Part shown: in pieces, positions 1 to 9,300 of the stretch
How the letters are laid out: the number at the start of each line of letters is the position of its first letter
Position numbering within the stretch: the stretch's first letter is position 1
NCBI RefSeq assembly: GCF_009497155.1
Contig: NZ_WINI01000014.1
Span: forward strand, 1 to 64,000
Reading direction: 5' to 3'
DNA from: Glaciimonas soli
Lineage (GTDB): Bacteria > Pseudomonadota > Gammaproteobacteria > Burkholderiales > Burkholderiaceae_D
Length of the DNA: 64,000 bases
Made by a program: the position numbers and the translations under genes
The notes under the pieces: generated by a model
What the model was told of the DNA's origin: nothing
Database searches by the model: none
The model's input: only the letters and a program-made list of their open reading frames with translations

Positions 1-100
1 TACCTTCACTTCGCAGCTTACTTCGCGTCGTTTTTTGCAGAGGCCGAACTATAGCAACACGCCTTCAACACCGCAAGCAATTTTTGAAATATTTTCAATT

Positions 101-871
101 TTATTTAAAAACCGGTTTTCTCTTCTCCAGGAACGCTTTCATGCCTTCTTTTTGGTGCTCTGTTCCAAAAACGCTGTGGAACACACGGCGCTCATATAAG
201 ACACCTTCGCTCAGCGTAGTTTCATAAGCCCGATCAACGGCATCTTTGATCATCATCACTGTGGGGAGCGACATACTCGCAATTACTGTCGCCGCGTCCA
301 GCGCCTCTGTCATTAGCTTATCCAATGGCACAACGCGCGACACCAGTCCGGCACGTTCCGCCTCTTCCGCATCCATCATTCGCGCGGTCAGACACATATC
401 CATTGCTTTAGCCTTCGACACTGCGCGTGGCAAGCGCTGCGTACCACCTGCTCCAGGAACAACGCCCAATTTAACTTCTGGCTGCCCAAATTTGGCATTG
501 TCAGCAGCAATAATGAAATCGCACATCATTGCCAGCTCACATCCGCCACCCAGCGCGAAACCGGCGACTGCGCCGATTACTGGCTTGCGTACACGACGAA
601 TATGCTCCCAATTACGGGTGATGAAATTGCTTTTGTAAGCATCTATATATGTATGATCCACGATGGCTGCAATATCCGCCCCCGCAGCAAAGGCCTTTTC
701 GCTCCCAGTCAGCACGATGCAGCCGATGCCTTCATCAGCATCGAATTTTTGTAATGCATCACCTAACTCGTCCATTAACTGGTCATTTAGCGCATTGAGC
801 GCGGCTGGTCGATGCAAACGGATCAAACCAACTTTTCCATGAGTTTCAACTTGAATCGCTTCGTATGACAT
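101..871 (-). CDS. Enoyl-CoA hydratase/isomerase family protein (crotonase fold)
   Basis: A 256-residue crotonase-superfamily enzyme, the usual length for a short-chain enoyl-CoA hydratase that adds water to trans-2-enoyl-CoA in fatty-acid or phenylacetate-type beta-oxidation. The oxyanion-hole segments are AFAAGADI (about 60-67) and [15 protein letters not shown] (about 104-118). Both catalytic glutamates of hydratases are present (Glu112 and Glu132 in [13 protein letters not shown]), so hydratase activity is likelier than isomerase only. The start follows a good AGGAG site. It stands alone on the minus strand, so the substrate pathway cannot be read from neighbours. Family assignment is sure; the exact substrate is not. 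Confidence 0.93.
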   Translation of the reverse strand: MSYEAIQVETHGKVGLIRLHRPAALNALNDQLMDELGDALQKFDADEGIGCIVLTGSEKAFAAGADIAAIVDHTYIDAYKSNFITRNWEHIRRVRKPVIGAVAGFALGGGCELAMMCDFIIAADNAKFGQPEVKLGVVPGAGGTQRLPRAVSKAKAMDMCLTARMMDAEEAERAGLVSRVVPLDKLMTEALDAATVIASMSLPTVMMIKDAVDRAYETTLSEGVLYERRVFHSVFGTEHQKEGMKAFLEKRKPVFK

Positions 872-1113
872 GACATCTCCTATCTAATTAATATAATGGT
901 GATTTTCAAACAATAAATCAGTGCTCCGCAATCCCTGCCGAAATTTGGGACTTACGCAAACTGCCCGGGCAAGGCGCAACGACGAAGGCGGTACTTTAGT
1001 GCGATCAGAAGGGACCTGGAATTAATTCTCTTACATCTTGTCTATAGTTAGGCATAAAATGAATATAGCCATGAAAATATGGCCAGTAGTCAGTCCACTG
1101 TAGGAGGAACACC

Positions 1114-1551
1114 ATGTTCAAGACTATTTTGGTTCCCACTGATGGCTCGGCTTTATCGAATAAAGCGATTGTCGCTGCGATCGAATTTGCCAAATTTAGC
1201 AACGGCAAAATTGTTACGATTTCTGTCGCAGAGCCTTATCCATTCTCTCCAATGGCCGAAAGCACAATGGCCGCCGATCCCGGAACCTATGAAGAAAACA
1301 TGTTAGCGCTAGCGCAATTACATGTACAACAAGTGGCTGATGCTGCAAAAGCGGCTGGCGTAGCCTGCGAAACGCTCACCACACAAGCCTTCAATCCAGA
1401 CGAAGAAATTTGCCATGCTGCAGATAAATATCATTGTGACGTCATTTTTATGGCATCACATGGTCGCAGCGGGCTGAGCAGGCTTTTTTTAGGCAGTAAA
1501 ACACAAAGGGTATTAGCCCACTCCACTATTCCAGTCTTGGTTTTGCGCTGA
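1114..1551 (+). CDS. Universal stress protein, UspA family
   Basis: A single-domain 145-residue Usp protein. The N-terminus FKTILVPTDGS is the typical first strand with the nucleotide-contacting Asp. Near the C-terminus ASHGRSG (114-120) followed by GS (127-128) matches the ATP-binding signature G-2x-G-9x-G(S/T), except that the first Gly is Ala. Such proteins are cytoplasmic stress-response factors of unclear biochemical role. The start has a strong GGAGG site. The stop codon sits inside a perfect 10-base-pair inverted repeat (1541-1550 with 1557-1566). It is monocistronic. Confidence 0.93.
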   Translation: MFKTILVPTDGSALSNKAIVAAIEFAKFSNGKIVTISVAEPYPFSPMAESTMAADPGTYEENMLALAQLHVQQVADAAKAAGVACETLTTQAFNPDEEICHAADKYHCDVIFMASHGRSGLSRLFLGSKTQRVLAHSTIPVLVLR

Positions 1552-1594
1552 ATTTACAGCGCAAAACCCCATAATTGGTGCTGAGTTAGCCGGA

Positions 1595-2869
1595 TTATTT
1601 AATCGCCACTTTAGGCAACAACACCCACATCATCCCGCGCTGCTTCATACGACCCGCCATTTCACCTGCCTCGTCGCCATACCCCCAAAAGAAGTCGGCT
1701 CGTACGGCGCCTTTGATGGCGCTACCCGTATCTTGCGCCATCATCAGCTGCTGTAAATTTTTGTTGCTGTTAGGTAGTGTCGTCGCCAGGAACACTGGCA
1801 CACCCAATGGGACAAAGTGCGAATCCACGGCAATCGACCGTTTCGAAGTCAGCGGTACTCCTTGCGCGCCTTTCGGCCCCAGATTCGCATCAGATAATTT
1901 TTCTTCTTTGAAAAAGACATAACTCGGATTGGCATTCAACAATTCTTGCTGGCGCCTAGGATTAGCGGCCAACCATGCCTTGATCCCTTGCGCCGAGGCT
2001 TGCGCCAGCGTCAACTCGCCTTTATCGATCAAATAACGCCCAATTGATTTGTATGGATAGCCATTTTGATCGGCATATGCCAATCGCAACATTTCACCAT
2101 CACTCAACTGCACCCGCCCCGAACCTTGCACCTGCAAGAAAAAAGCATCGATAGGGTCATTAACCCACACAATTTCTTTACCCGCCAAACTACCGGACTT
2201 ATCCAACTCCGCCCTTGTTGGATATGGCACTACGCGATTGCCAACCAGGCGACCTCGCACACGCAAACCCTTTAATTCGGGATAAACAGTCGCCAAATCA
2301 ACCGTTATCAAATCATCCGGCGCACTATATAACGGCGTCTGATACGCGCCGCCACGTTTACGCGATCCATGCAATAGCGGTTCGTAATAGCCAGTTACCA
2401 GGCCATTCGCTGTTCCGTCTGCATTCACTACCTGGTAAGGGGTAAAGAATGATTCGAAAAAATTGCGCACAGAACCTTCGTTACGACTATCGAGATTGGC
2501 GGCGATAGAACATGGCTCTTTCCAACTCGGTTTTTTGGCCATGCTGGAACACGATGTCAAAAATGCAGGCAGCGCCAAACGTAAATCATCCGCTTTCCAC
2601 CCGGGTAAAGTCGCAAAAGTCGTCGCACGCAAGGTCCCCGGTGGATATGTAACCTCCGGGGATGTCGCGTTAGAAGTTGATGATGCTTTAGTTGGAGATG
2701 ACGATGAAGCCTCAGCAGGAGAAGTTGTCGCAGCAGAGCTGATCGGTGCTGTTGGCGCAGTTATCAATACCGGTGAACTACAAGCCGCCAAACTGACAGC
2801 GATAATTACGCTCGAAACAGGTAGACTTACACGTTTGAAAAATCGTTTGAATATTTGTCTATATAGCAT
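1595..2869 (-). CDS. mltA: Membrane-bound lytic murein transglycosylase A
   Basis: A 424-residue lipoprotein that cleaves the MurNAc-GlcNAc bond of peptidoglycan with formation of 1,6-anhydromuramic acid, acting from the inner face of the outer membrane. The signal peptide ends in a lipobox, SLAAC, with the lipidated Cys at about residue 30. A Ser/Thr/Ala-rich linker follows (about 31-75), then the MltA domain (GYYEPLLHGS) and the C-terminal 3D domain with the conserved aspartates in QDTGSAIKGAVRADFFWG (about 379-396). The start codon is only 12 bases from that of the divergent small gene at 2882, so promoters must lie inside the opposite gene or be shared. No good ribosome binding site is visible for this start. 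Confidence 0.95.
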   Translation of the reverse strand: MLYRQIFKRFFKRVSLPVSSVIIAVSLAACSSPVLITAPTAPISSAATTSPAEASSSSPTKASSTSNATSPEVTYPPGTLRATTFATLPGWKADDLRLALPAFLTSCSSMAKKPSWKEPCSIAANLDSRNEGSVRNFFESFFTPYQVVNADGTANGLVTGYYEPLLHGSRKRGGAYQTPLYSAPDDLITVDLATVYPELKGLRVRGRLVGNRVVPYPTRAELDKSGSLAGKEIVWVNDPIDAFFLQVQGSGRVQLSDGEMLRLAYADQNGYPYKSIGRYLIDKGELTLAQASAQGIKAWLAANPRRQQELLNANPSYVFFKEEKLSDANLGPKGAQGVPLTSKRSIAVDSHFVPLGVPVFLATTLPNSNKNLQQLMMAQDTGSAIKGAVRADFFWGYGDEAGEMAGRMKQRGMMWVLLPKVAIK

Positions 2870-2881
2870 TGAGGATACTTT

Positions 2882-3010
2882 ATGTGGTTATTAGCGCTTG
2901 AAGCAGCTACGGCTTTCTTTTTATTAGTATTTATTGTGTGGTGGACAATGTCTGGTCGCAAACCTGATCAAACACTCAAAAGGAAAGCTCCGCCAAAGAA
3001 TAAAGAGTAA
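2882..3010 (+). CDS. Small single-span membrane protein (42 residues)
   Basis: A 42-residue reading frame starting MWLLALEAATAFFLLVF and ending in a lysine-rich tail. One hydrophobic helix (about 2-22, ending VWWTM) is followed by a basic C-terminus, the pattern of an inner-membrane small protein with the tail in the cytoplasm. A GAGGA site lies 6 bases before the ATG, which supports translation. I do not recognise a named family. The reading frame is short and the ribosome binding site overlaps the upstream region of mltA, so conservation in relatives would be the deciding test. Confidence 0.6.
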   Translation: MWLLALEAATAFFLLVFIVWWTMSGRKPDQTLKRKAPPKNKE

Positions 3011-3065
3011 TCGCTGACGCGGTGCAATTTTTTCTGAGTTGCTGCGTTATTTAATGCAAAGTTCG

Positions 3066-3440
3066 TTAATGCAAAGTTCGCGGCAGTGACAATACAAACT
3101 CTGGAATTTTCACCTCGAACTGCTCGCCGTCTTCGGCGACACAAAAATATTCGCCAAACATTGAGCCTTGTGGCGTCGCCAGCTGGGTGCCGCTGGTATA
3201 TTCATACACTTCACCTGGCTGTAATAAAGGTTGAAGACCGAGCACTCCCAGGCCTCGCACTTCTTCGACGTGATTTGCGGCATCAGTGATCACCCAATGG
3301 CGAGAAATCAATTGTGCCGCCACTTGTCCGGTATTTTTAATCGTAATGTGATACGCAAAAACATAGAACTCCTGAGCCGGCTCTGATTGCTCCTCCATAT
3401 ATTGGGTCTTCACATCCACCGTAAACTCGTAAGCAGCCAT
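3066..3440 (-). CDS. apaG: ApaG protein
   Basis: A 124-residue ApaG/DUF525 protein, a small fibronectin-III-like beta-sandwich, close to the usual 124-128 residues. Typical family segments are the YMEEQS region, NTG around residue 37, RHWVITDA and the C-terminal GEYFCVAEDGEQFEV. In enterobacteria the gene is linked to apaH and ksgA; here it is convergent with the small membrane protein and divergent from rpe. Its molecular function is unsettled (it is a genetic factor in cobalt resistance), so no reaction is claimed. Confidence 0.94.
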   Translation of the reverse strand: MAAYEFTVDVKTQYMEEQSEPAQEFYVFAYHITIKNTGQVAAQLISRHWVITDAANHVEEVRGLGVLGLQPLLQPGEVYEYTSGTQLATPQGSMFGEYFCVAEDGEQFEVKIPEFVLSLPRTLH

Positions 3441-3598
3441 AATAAATTCCTTGATTTGCGCGTTTGCTGATCAATAGCAAGAACCGGACATTGCACACCA
3501 AATCCTACAGCTATGCAAGCATTCATCTGACGTTTGCAAAACTGACGGAGTAAAATAGCGCATCTTTTTACATTTTATACATTCACAGTATCCATCCC

Positions 3599-4273
3599 AT
3601 GCCAACAGCTCCTACCTATCGCATCGCCCCAAGTATATTGTCCGCCGACTTCGCCCGCCTTGGCGAAGAAGTTCGTAACGTCGTTAGCGCTGGCGCTGAC
3701 ATGATCCACTTCGACGTCATGGACAACCATTATGTTCCCAATTTGACGATTGGCCCCTTGGTATGCGAGGCCATACGGCCACATGTACAAGTTCCAATTG
3801 ATGTGCATCTGATGGTTAAACCCGTCGACCGTATCATTCCCGACTTTGCTAAAGCTGGTGCCAATATCATCACTTTTCATCCAGAAGCATCTGAACATAT
3901 TGATCGCTCCTTACAACTGATACGCGATAACGGTTGCAAAGCCGGATTAGTTTTCAACCCTGGAACGCCACTGCATTTTCTCGATCATGTGATGGACAAA
4001 CTCGACATCATCTTGATTATGTCAGTCAACCCTGGTTTTGGCGGTCAATCGTTTATTCCTGAAGCGCTGAAAAAAATTGCGGCCGTGCGGCGTAAAATTG
4101 ACGAGTCTGGCCGCGACATTTTGTTAGAAGTCGATGGCGGCATCAAAATCGATAACATCGCACAAGCTGCAGCGGCAGGCGCCGATACTTTCGTCGCTGG
4201 TTCAGCTATTTTCGGCAAACCGGATTACAAAGCGGTCATCGATGCCATGCGTAAAGAACTAGCTAGTATCTAA
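3599..4273 (+). CDS. rpe: Ribulose-phosphate 3-epimerase
   Basis: A 224-residue TIM-barrel enzyme interconverting D-ribulose 5-phosphate and D-xylulose 5-phosphate in the pentose phosphate or Calvin cycle. Diagnostic segments are [30 protein letters not shown] (with the metal-binding His and Asp), DVHLMV and VNPGFGGQ, and a C-terminal DGGI phosphate-binding loop. The stop is directly followed by the gph start with no spacer. The rpe-gph-trpEGDC order is common in Burkholderiales. Confidence 0.97.
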   Translation: MPTAPTYRIAPSILSADFARLGEEVRNVVSAGADMIHFDVMDNHYVPNLTIGPLVCEAIRPHVQVPIDVHLMVKPVDRIIPDFAKAGANIITFHPEASEHIDRSLQLIRDNGCKAGLVFNPGTPLHFLDHVMDKLDIILIMSVNPGFGGQSFIPEALKKIAAVRRKIDESGRDILLEVDGGIKIDNIAQAAAAGADTFVAGSAIFGKPDYKAVIDAMRKELASI

Positions 4274-4960
4274 ATGACAAAGCCAACACGCTTCACGGAC
4301 ATCGCCGCTGCGATCATTGATTTAGATGGCACCATGCTCGACACCGCGCCTGACTTTCATGCAGCGGTGAATCGCATGCGCGCAGATTTTGATCTTACGC
4401 CGCTCACGCAAGCCACTATCATCAATTTTGTTGGTAAAGGATCAGAACATTTAATCCGTCGCGTGTTGAGTGTTGATTACAACGCAACACAAGTTGAGCA
4501 TCATTTTGAGACGGCACTCACGTCCTATCAGCGCCACTATCTGGATATCAATGGCGCTCACGTCACCATCTATCCGGATGTGTGCGAAGGGTTGCAAGCA
4601 TTACGCGAAAAGGGCTTACGTTTAGCCTGCGTAACCAACAAACCCATTGCGTTTGCCTTGCCATTGCTAGAAAAAACCGGACTGCGTGATTTTTTCACTT
4701 TGGTGTACGGCGGCGATTCTTTCCCCAGGAAAAAACCTGATCCGATGCCGCTGTTGCAAGTTTTTCGGGAATTTAACGTTGCGCCATCGCAAGTCGTCGC
4801 GATTGGCGACTCATCCAATGACGCCATTGCTGCACGCGCTGCAGGATGCTGGGTGCTAAACGTGCCATATGGTTACAACCACGGTGAGTCTGTACAAAAT
4901 ATCGATTCGGATGGTATAGTCACGTCGCTGCTTGATGCAGCGAACCGTATTTCTCCCTAA
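4274..4960 (+). CDS. gph: Phosphoglycolate phosphatase (HAD family)
   Basis: A 228-residue HAD-IA phosphatase that removes phosphate from 2-phosphoglycolate, formed by oxygenase side reactions or DNA repair. HAD motif I is DLDGTMLDT (about residues 16-24), motif II TNKP, motif III KKPDP and motif IV GDSSNDAIAA. The ATG abuts the rpe stop, so translation is coupled. The substrate is assigned from context (rpe-gph-trp is a conserved cluster); HAD phosphatases are often promiscuous. Confidence 0.93.
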   Translation: MTKPTRFTDIAAAIIDLDGTMLDTAPDFHAAVNRMRADFDLTPLTQATIINFVGKGSEHLIRRVLSVDYNATQVEHHFETALTSYQRHYLDINGAHVTIYPDVCEGLQALREKGLRLACVTNKPIAFALPLLEKTGLRDFFTLVYGGDSFPRKKPDPMPLLQVFREFNVAPSQVVAIGDSSNDAIAARAAGCWVLNVPYGYNHGESVQNIDSDGIVTSLLDAANRISP

Positions 4961-4990
4961 TAATATCGTTTTTAGAAATTATTCTTACGC

Positions 4991-5074
4991 ATGTTTCTCA
5001 ACACTAAACGTAACGTTCCACTAGCCGCCCCTGAGGCCTGGCTTTGGCGACGCTGGCAATCCGGGACTAACTAA
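4991..5074 (+). CDS. trpL: Candidate trp operon leader peptide
   Basis: A 27-codon frame between gph and trpE whose product ends EAWLWRRWQSGTN, i.e. three Trp codons within six codons just before the stop. Such clustering is the hallmark of leader peptides in ribosome-mediated transcription attenuation: scarcity of charged tRNA-Trp stalls the ribosome and changes folding of the downstream RNA. The region after it holds nested inverted repeats and a terminator-like hairpin. No clear Shine-Dalgarno site is visible before the ATG, which is the main weakness of the call. Confidence 0.7.
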   Translation: MFLNTKRNVPLAAPEAWLWRRWQSGTN

Positions 5075-5132
5075 GTTAGCCCATAGATCGCCGCTGTCTG
5101 CTTTTTATCATAAATTTCAGACAACGTTTTTT
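5046..5132 (+). promoter_or_regulatory. Putative trp attenuator region
   Basis: Downstream of the Trp codons GGGACTAAC (5063-5071) can pair with GTTAGCCC (5075-5082), and GGCGA (5046-5050) with TCGCC (5088-5092), forming one extended hairpin that includes the leader stop. A second hairpin, TGTCTG (5095-5100) with CAGACA (5118-5123), is followed by six T (5127-5132), like an intrinsic terminator. I could not trace a clean alternative antiterminator pairing by eye. A further small hairpin (5152-5173) sits just before the trpE ribosome binding site. Confidence 0.55.
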
Positions 5133-5185
5133 GTAGCTTATTGATTTAAGCGTCGCTGTTCTACAATAGCGACCTGGAGAAAAAC

Positions 5186-6700
5186 ATGACCGAACTCGAA
5201 TTCAAATCGCTGGCCGCACAAGGCTACAACCGTATTCCATTGATCGCCGAAGCCTTGGCCGATCTTGAAACGCCATTAACGCTGTATCTCAAGCTGGCCC
5301 AAACCCAGCAAACCGGCAAGAACACTTTCTTGCTTGAGTCAGTGGTGGGCGGCGAGCGTTTTGGGCGTTACTCGTTTATCGGCTTACCAGCGACAACTCT
5401 GCTGCGTAGCTACGGCACTCGAATTGAAGTCGTCAAAAACGATCAGGTGATTGAAACCGCTGAGGGCAATCCACTCGACTTCATCACCGCATTTCAAGCG
5501 CGCTATAAAGTCGCAATACGCCCCGGAATGCCGCGTTTTTGCGGCGGTCTGGCCGGTTATTTCGGTTACGACACAGTGCGTCATATCGAAAAGCGCTTAG
5601 CCAATTCGGCACCTAAAGATGATCTCGGCTTGCCAGATATCCAATTATTGCTGACCGAAGAATTAGCGGTTATCGACAATTTATCCGGCAAGCTCTATCT
5701 GATCGTCTACACCGATCCGACTCAGCCGGAAGCGTTTTCCAAAGGTCGTCAACGCCTGAAAGAATTGCGCGCCATGCTGCGTCGCCCTGCCGATGCGCCT
5801 GTCACGTCTGCATCGGTACGGACTGAGACGATTCGTGATTTCAAAAAAGAAGATTATTTAAAAGCGGTCGCCAAGGCCAAAGAATATGTAATGGCGGGCG
5901 ATCTGATGCAAGTGCAAATCGGTCAGCGCATCAAAAAACCTTATGTGGATTCACCACTGATGTTGTATCGCTCGCTGCGTTCGCTAAATCCATCGCCTTA
6001 CATGTATTTCTACAATTTCGGCGATATGCAAATCGTAGGATCGTCGCCAGAAATTCTGGTGCGCAATGAGCAAACTTCTGCCGCTACTGCCACCAGCGAA
6101 GCGAAACGCAAAGTGACTATACGTCCACTGGCCGGAACACGACCACGCGGCGCGACGCCAGAGCGCGACGAACAACTCGCGGTCGAGTTGTTAGCTGATC
6201 CGAAGGAAATTGCTGAGCACGTCATGCTGATTGATTTGGCACGCAATGATATTGGCCGCATCGCTGACACCGGCACCGTCAAAGTTACCGATCAAATGGT
6301 GATCGAAAAATATTCACACGTGCAGCACATCGTCTCTAACGTGGAAGGCACGCTCAAATCAGGCCTCTCCAATCTCGATGTCTTAAAAGCGACCTTCCCC
6401 GCCGGCACACTGTCCGGCGCGCCGAAAGTACGGGCGATGGAAATCATTGATGAACTCGAGCTGACCAAACGCGGCATCTATGGCGGCGCCTGCGGTTACT
6501 TATCTTTTGGTGGCGAAATGGATGTCGCCATCGCGATCCGTACCGGCGTCATCAAAGACGGAATGTTGTACGTCCAAGCTGCCGCAGGCATCGTCGCCGA
6601 CTCAGTGCCAGAAACCGAATGGGAAGAAACTGAGAATAAAGCCCGTGCCGTATTGCGTGCAGCGGAACAAGTGCAAGATGGCTTGGATGGAGAAATCTGA
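5186..6700 (+). CDS. trpE: Anthranilate synthase component I
   Basis: A 504-residue chorismate-binding enzyme that, with TrpG, converts chorismate and glutamine to anthranilate, the first step of tryptophan synthesis. The N-terminal [18 protein letters not shown] contains the LLES element of the tryptophan feedback site. The C-terminal catalytic domain shows [36 protein letters not shown] and [18 protein letters not shown]. The stop overlaps the trpG start (TGATG), so both subunits are coupled. A CTGGAG site precedes the start. Control probably involves the leader at 4991-5132. Confidence 0.98.
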   Translation: MTELEFKSLAAQGYNRIPLIAEALADLETPLTLYLKLAQTQQTGKNTFLLESVVGGERFGRYSFIGLPATTLLRSYGTRIEVVKNDQVIETAEGNPLDFITAFQARYKVAIRPGMPRFCGGLAGYFGYDTVRHIEKRLANSAPKDDLGLPDIQLLLTEELAVIDNLSGKLYLIVYTDPTQPEAFSKGRQRLKELRAMLRRPADAPVTSASVRTETIRDFKKEDYLKAVAKAKEYVMAGDLMQVQIGQRIKKPYVDSPLMLYRSLRSLNPSPYMYFYNFGDMQIVGSSPEILVRNEQTSAATATSEAKRKVTIRPLAGTRPRGATPERDEQLAVELLADPKEIAEHVMLIDLARNDIGRIADTGTVKVTDQMVIEKYSHVQHIVSNVEGTLKSGLSNLDVLKATFPAGTLSGAPKVRAMEIIDELELTKRGIYGGACGYLSFGGEMDVAIAIRTGVIKDGMLYVQAAAGIVADSVPETEWEETENKARAVLRAAEQVQDGLDGEI

Positions 6701-7263
6701 TGTTACTGATGATAGATAATTACGACTCCTTCACCTACAATCTGGTGCAATATTTCGGTGAGCTTGGTGAAGATGTACGCACTTTCCGCAACGATGAAAT
6801 CACACTGGACGAAATCACTGCGCTTAACCCAGAACGCATCTGCTTATCGCCAGGCCCCAAAACACCACAAGATGCGGGAATCTGCATAGCCGTGCTAAAG
6901 CAACTCTCAGGAAAATACCCTATTCTCGGCGTTTGCCTTGGTCATCAGGCAATTGGGGAAGCATTCGGCGGCAAAGTCATTCGTGCCAAGCAAGTCATGC
7001 ACGGCAAAACTTCGCCGATTCACCATACTGGTGTCGGTGTATTTAAAGACATACCCAATCCATTTACGGTGATTCGTTACCACTCGCTGGCAATTGAACG
7101 TTCATCACTGCCAGATTGCCTGGAAGTTACAGCATGGACGGAAGATGGCGAAATTATGGGCGTGCGTCATAAGACATTGGATGTCGAAGGCGTACAGTTT
7201 CATCCGGAATCTATTCTGTCTGAACATGGCCACGCTTTATTGAAAAATTTCCTGCAGCGTTAA
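6700..7263 (+). CDS. trpG: Anthranilate synthase component II (glutamine amidotransferase)
   Basis: A 187-residue class I glutamine amidotransferase supplying ammonia to TrpE, possibly shared with 4-amino-4-deoxychorismate synthase. It opens with [18 protein letters not shown]; the catalytic triad is Cys in [15 protein letters not shown] and His-Glu in QFHPESI. It overlaps trpE by one base. An 88-base gap with a long hairpin separates it from trpD. Confidence 0.98.
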   Translation: MLLMIDNYDSFTYNLVQYFGELGEDVRTFRNDEITLDEITALNPERICLSPGPKTPQDAGICIAVLKQLSGKYPILGVCLGHQAIGEAFGGKVIRAKQVMHGKTSPIHHTGVGVFKDIPNPFTVIRYHSLAIERSSLPDCLEVTAWTEDGEIMGVRHKTLDVEGVQFHPESILSEHGHALLKNFLQR

Positions 7264-7290
7264 TTTCAGCCTGCATTCTCTTGCATTAAT

Positions 7291-7334
7291 GTGAGCGGCG
7301 TTGCGCTACATCTAGCAAACGCAACGCCACTCAC
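7291..7334 (+). other. Stable hairpin between trpG and trpD
   Basis: Left arm GTGAGCGGCGTTGCG (7291-7305) and right arm CGCAACGCCACTCAC (7320-7334) form a 15-base-pair stem with one mismatch and a 14-base loop. No T tract follows, so it is not an intrinsic terminator. A role in mRNA stability or processing is an inference. Confidence 0.7.
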
Positions 7335-7351
7335 CGTTTCCAGAGGCAATC

Positions 7352-8389
7352 ATGCCAATTACCGAACAAGAAGCGTTATTGCGCTGTATCGAACATCGCG
7401 AAATTTTTCACGATGAAATGCTGCATCTATTCCGTAAAATCATGCGAGGCGAAATGTCGCCAGTCATGATTGCGGCACTGACAATGGGCTTACGTGTCAA
7501 AAAAGAAACCATAGGCGAAATCGCCGCAGCGGCGCAAGTCATGCGTGAATTTGCCACGCCAGTACCGATCACCGACACGAACAATTTGCTCGACATTGTC
7601 GGCACTGGTGGTGATGGCGCACAGACGTTTAATATTTCTACCGCCACCATGTTTGTTGCGGCAGCCGCAGGTGCACGTATCGCCAAACATGGTGGGCGCA
7701 GCGTTTCATCGTCTTCTGGTAGTGCAGATGTATTGGAGTCGCTCGGCGCCAACATTAATCTGACGCCAGCGCAAGTTGCGCAGTCCATTGAAGAAACTGG
7801 CATCGGCTTCATGTTTGCGCCGAATCATCACGCGGCAATGAAACATGCTGCGCCGGTTCGCAAAGAATTAGGCGTGAGGACGATTTTTAATATTCTCGGC
7901 CCACTCACTAATCCGGCAGGCGCACCGAATATTTTGATGGGCGTATTTCACCCTGATCTGGTCGGCATACAGGTGCGCGTGCTGCAACGGCTGGGCGCGC
8001 AACGTGCCGTCATAGTATGGGGACGCGACAACATGGATGAAGTATCGTTAGGCGCGGCGACCCTGGTTGGCGAGCTGATCGACGGCGAAATTCGTGAATA
8101 TGAAATTCATCCGGAAGATTTCGACATGCCAATGATCGCTAGTCGCAATTTGAAAGTTGCCAATTCTGTCGAATCGAAAGAGAAGATTTTTGAAGCATTG
8201 AATGATGTCCCTGGACCTGCACGCGATATCGTCGCGCTCAATGCGGGCACAGCGTTATATGCCGCTGGCATAGCCAATTCGATAGCCGATGGTTTAAGCA
8301 AAGCACGGGCAGTGATGACCTCTGGTGCCGCGCGTGCCAAGTTAGAGCAATTCATACTCACGACGCAAAAAATCGGCGCCAAAAATTAA
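7352..8389 (+). CDS. trpD: Anthranilate phosphoribosyltransferase
   Basis: A 345-residue enzyme transferring phosphoribose from PRPP to anthranilate, the second step of tryptophan synthesis. The PRPP/Mg-binding loop is [14 protein letters not shown] (about 86-99), followed by [18 protein letters not shown]. Further family segments are [19 protein letters not shown] and [10 protein letters not shown]. It lies third in trpEGDC, preceded by an AGAGG ribosome binding site. Confidence 0.98.
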   Translation: MPITEQEALLRCIEHREIFHDEMLHLFRKIMRGEMSPVMIAALTMGLRVKKETIGEIAAAAQVMREFATPVPITDTNNLLDIVGTGGDGAQTFNISTATMFVAAAAGARIAKHGGRSVSSSSGSADVLESLGANINLTPAQVAQSIEETGIGFMFAPNHHAAMKHAAPVRKELGVRTIFNILGPLTNPAGAPNILMGVFHPDLVGIQVRVLQRLGAQRAVIVWGRDNMDEVSLGAATLVGELIDGEIREYEIHPEDFDMPMIASRNLKVANSVESKEKIFEALNDVPGPARDIVALNAGTALYAAGIANSIADGLSKARAVMTSGAARAKLEQFILTTQKIGAKN

Positions 8390-8419
8390 AGCGCGATTAC
8401 AGCAAAAAGGAATCCAACC

Positions 8420-9223
8420 ATGTCCGATATCTTAAATAAAATCCTCGACGTTAAAGCCGAAGAAGTCGCTGCTGCAAAAAAGCAGCGTGACTTTGCCAGC
8501 CTGCGTCGTGATGTCGAATCCGACAGTGAAGCACGCAGCAATTTGCGCGGATTTGAAGCGGCGTTGCGCAGCAAGATTGGCGCTGGCCATGCCGCAGTTA
8601 TTGCTGAAATCAAAAAAGCATCGCCGTCAAAGGGTATCATTCGCCCCGATTTCAAGCCGGCGGAAATTGCAATCAGCTACGCCAAGCACGGCGCTGCTTG
8701 TTTATCAGTTTTGACCGACGAGCATTTTTTCCAAGGTTCACCGGACTATATGAAACAGGCACGTGCTGCTTGTGCATTACCGGTATTGCGCAAAGACTTC
8801 ATGATAGATCCTTATCAGATCTATCAAGCGCGCCATTGGGGTGCCGATGCGATTCTCTTGATCGTCGCCGCGTTAGATCACGGCTTGATGGTTGAATTGG
8901 AGGCAATCGCTTTAGAGCTGGGAATGAGCGTATTGGTGGAAGTCCATAATGCAGAGGAATTGACGGCAGCGCTAAAACTCAAAACCGCTCTCCTCGGTAT
9001 CAACAACCGCAATCTGCGCACATTTGAAACATCGTTGGATAACACCATCAGTTTGTTGCCACGTATTTCGCCGGACAAACTGATCGTCACAGAATCCGGT
9101 ATATCGACAGCGGATGATGTCAAGCGTATGCGTGATGCCAATGTCAATGCGTTCCTGGTTGGCGAAACATTTATGCGCGCGCCAGAGCCTGGGGTTGAGT
9201 TAGCGCGCTTATTTAATACTTAA
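8420..9223 (+). CDS. trpC: Indole-3-glycerol phosphate synthase
   Basis: A 267-residue (beta/alpha)8 enzyme that cyclises CdRP to indole-3-glycerol phosphate. Catalytic segments are [13 protein letters not shown] (catalytic Lys), [24 protein letters not shown] and TESGIS. It is monofunctional, without a fused TrpF. It is last of the trp run here; trpF, trpB and trpA must lie elsewhere, the usual split in betaproteobacteria. A strong terminator follows. Confidence 0.98.
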   Translation: MSDILNKILDVKAEEVAAAKKQRDFASLRRDVESDSEARSNLRGFEAALRSKIGAGHAAVIAEIKKASPSKGIIRPDFKPAEIAISYAKHGAACLSVLTDEHFFQGSPDYMKQARAACALPVLRKDFMIDPYQIYQARHWGADAILLIVAALDHGLMVELEAIALELGMSVLVEVHNAEELTAALKLKTALLGINNRNLRTFETSLDNTISLLPRISPDKLIVTESGISTADDVKRMRDANVNAFLVGETFMRAPEPGVELARLFNT

Positions 9224-9247
9224 TTGATACTTGATTCTTTTTTCCAT

Positions 9248-9280
9248 AAAAAATGGCGCGAAAATTTCGCGCCATTTTTT
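9248..9280. terminator. Bidirectional intrinsic terminator after trpC
   Basis: A perfect stem AAAAAATGGCGCGAAA (9248-9263) with its complement at 9265-9280 leaves a GC-rich core flanked by A6 and T6 tracts, so it can terminate both trpC (plus) and the convergent enolase-family gene (minus). Confidence 0.92.
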
Positions 9281-9300
9281 ATAAAGCTAGGCTTACGCAG

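Noticed and set aside
1-100. Gene end at the left edge of the window
   Set aside because: No frame in the first 100 bases gives a recognisable protein terminus; I see no supportable feature.
945-1015. Repeat-like sequence upstream of uspA beginning GACTTACGCAAACTGCCC
   Set aside because: The piece CTTACGCA recurs near 9290 and 41060, but no longer match exists in the window, so a repeat family cannot be supported here.
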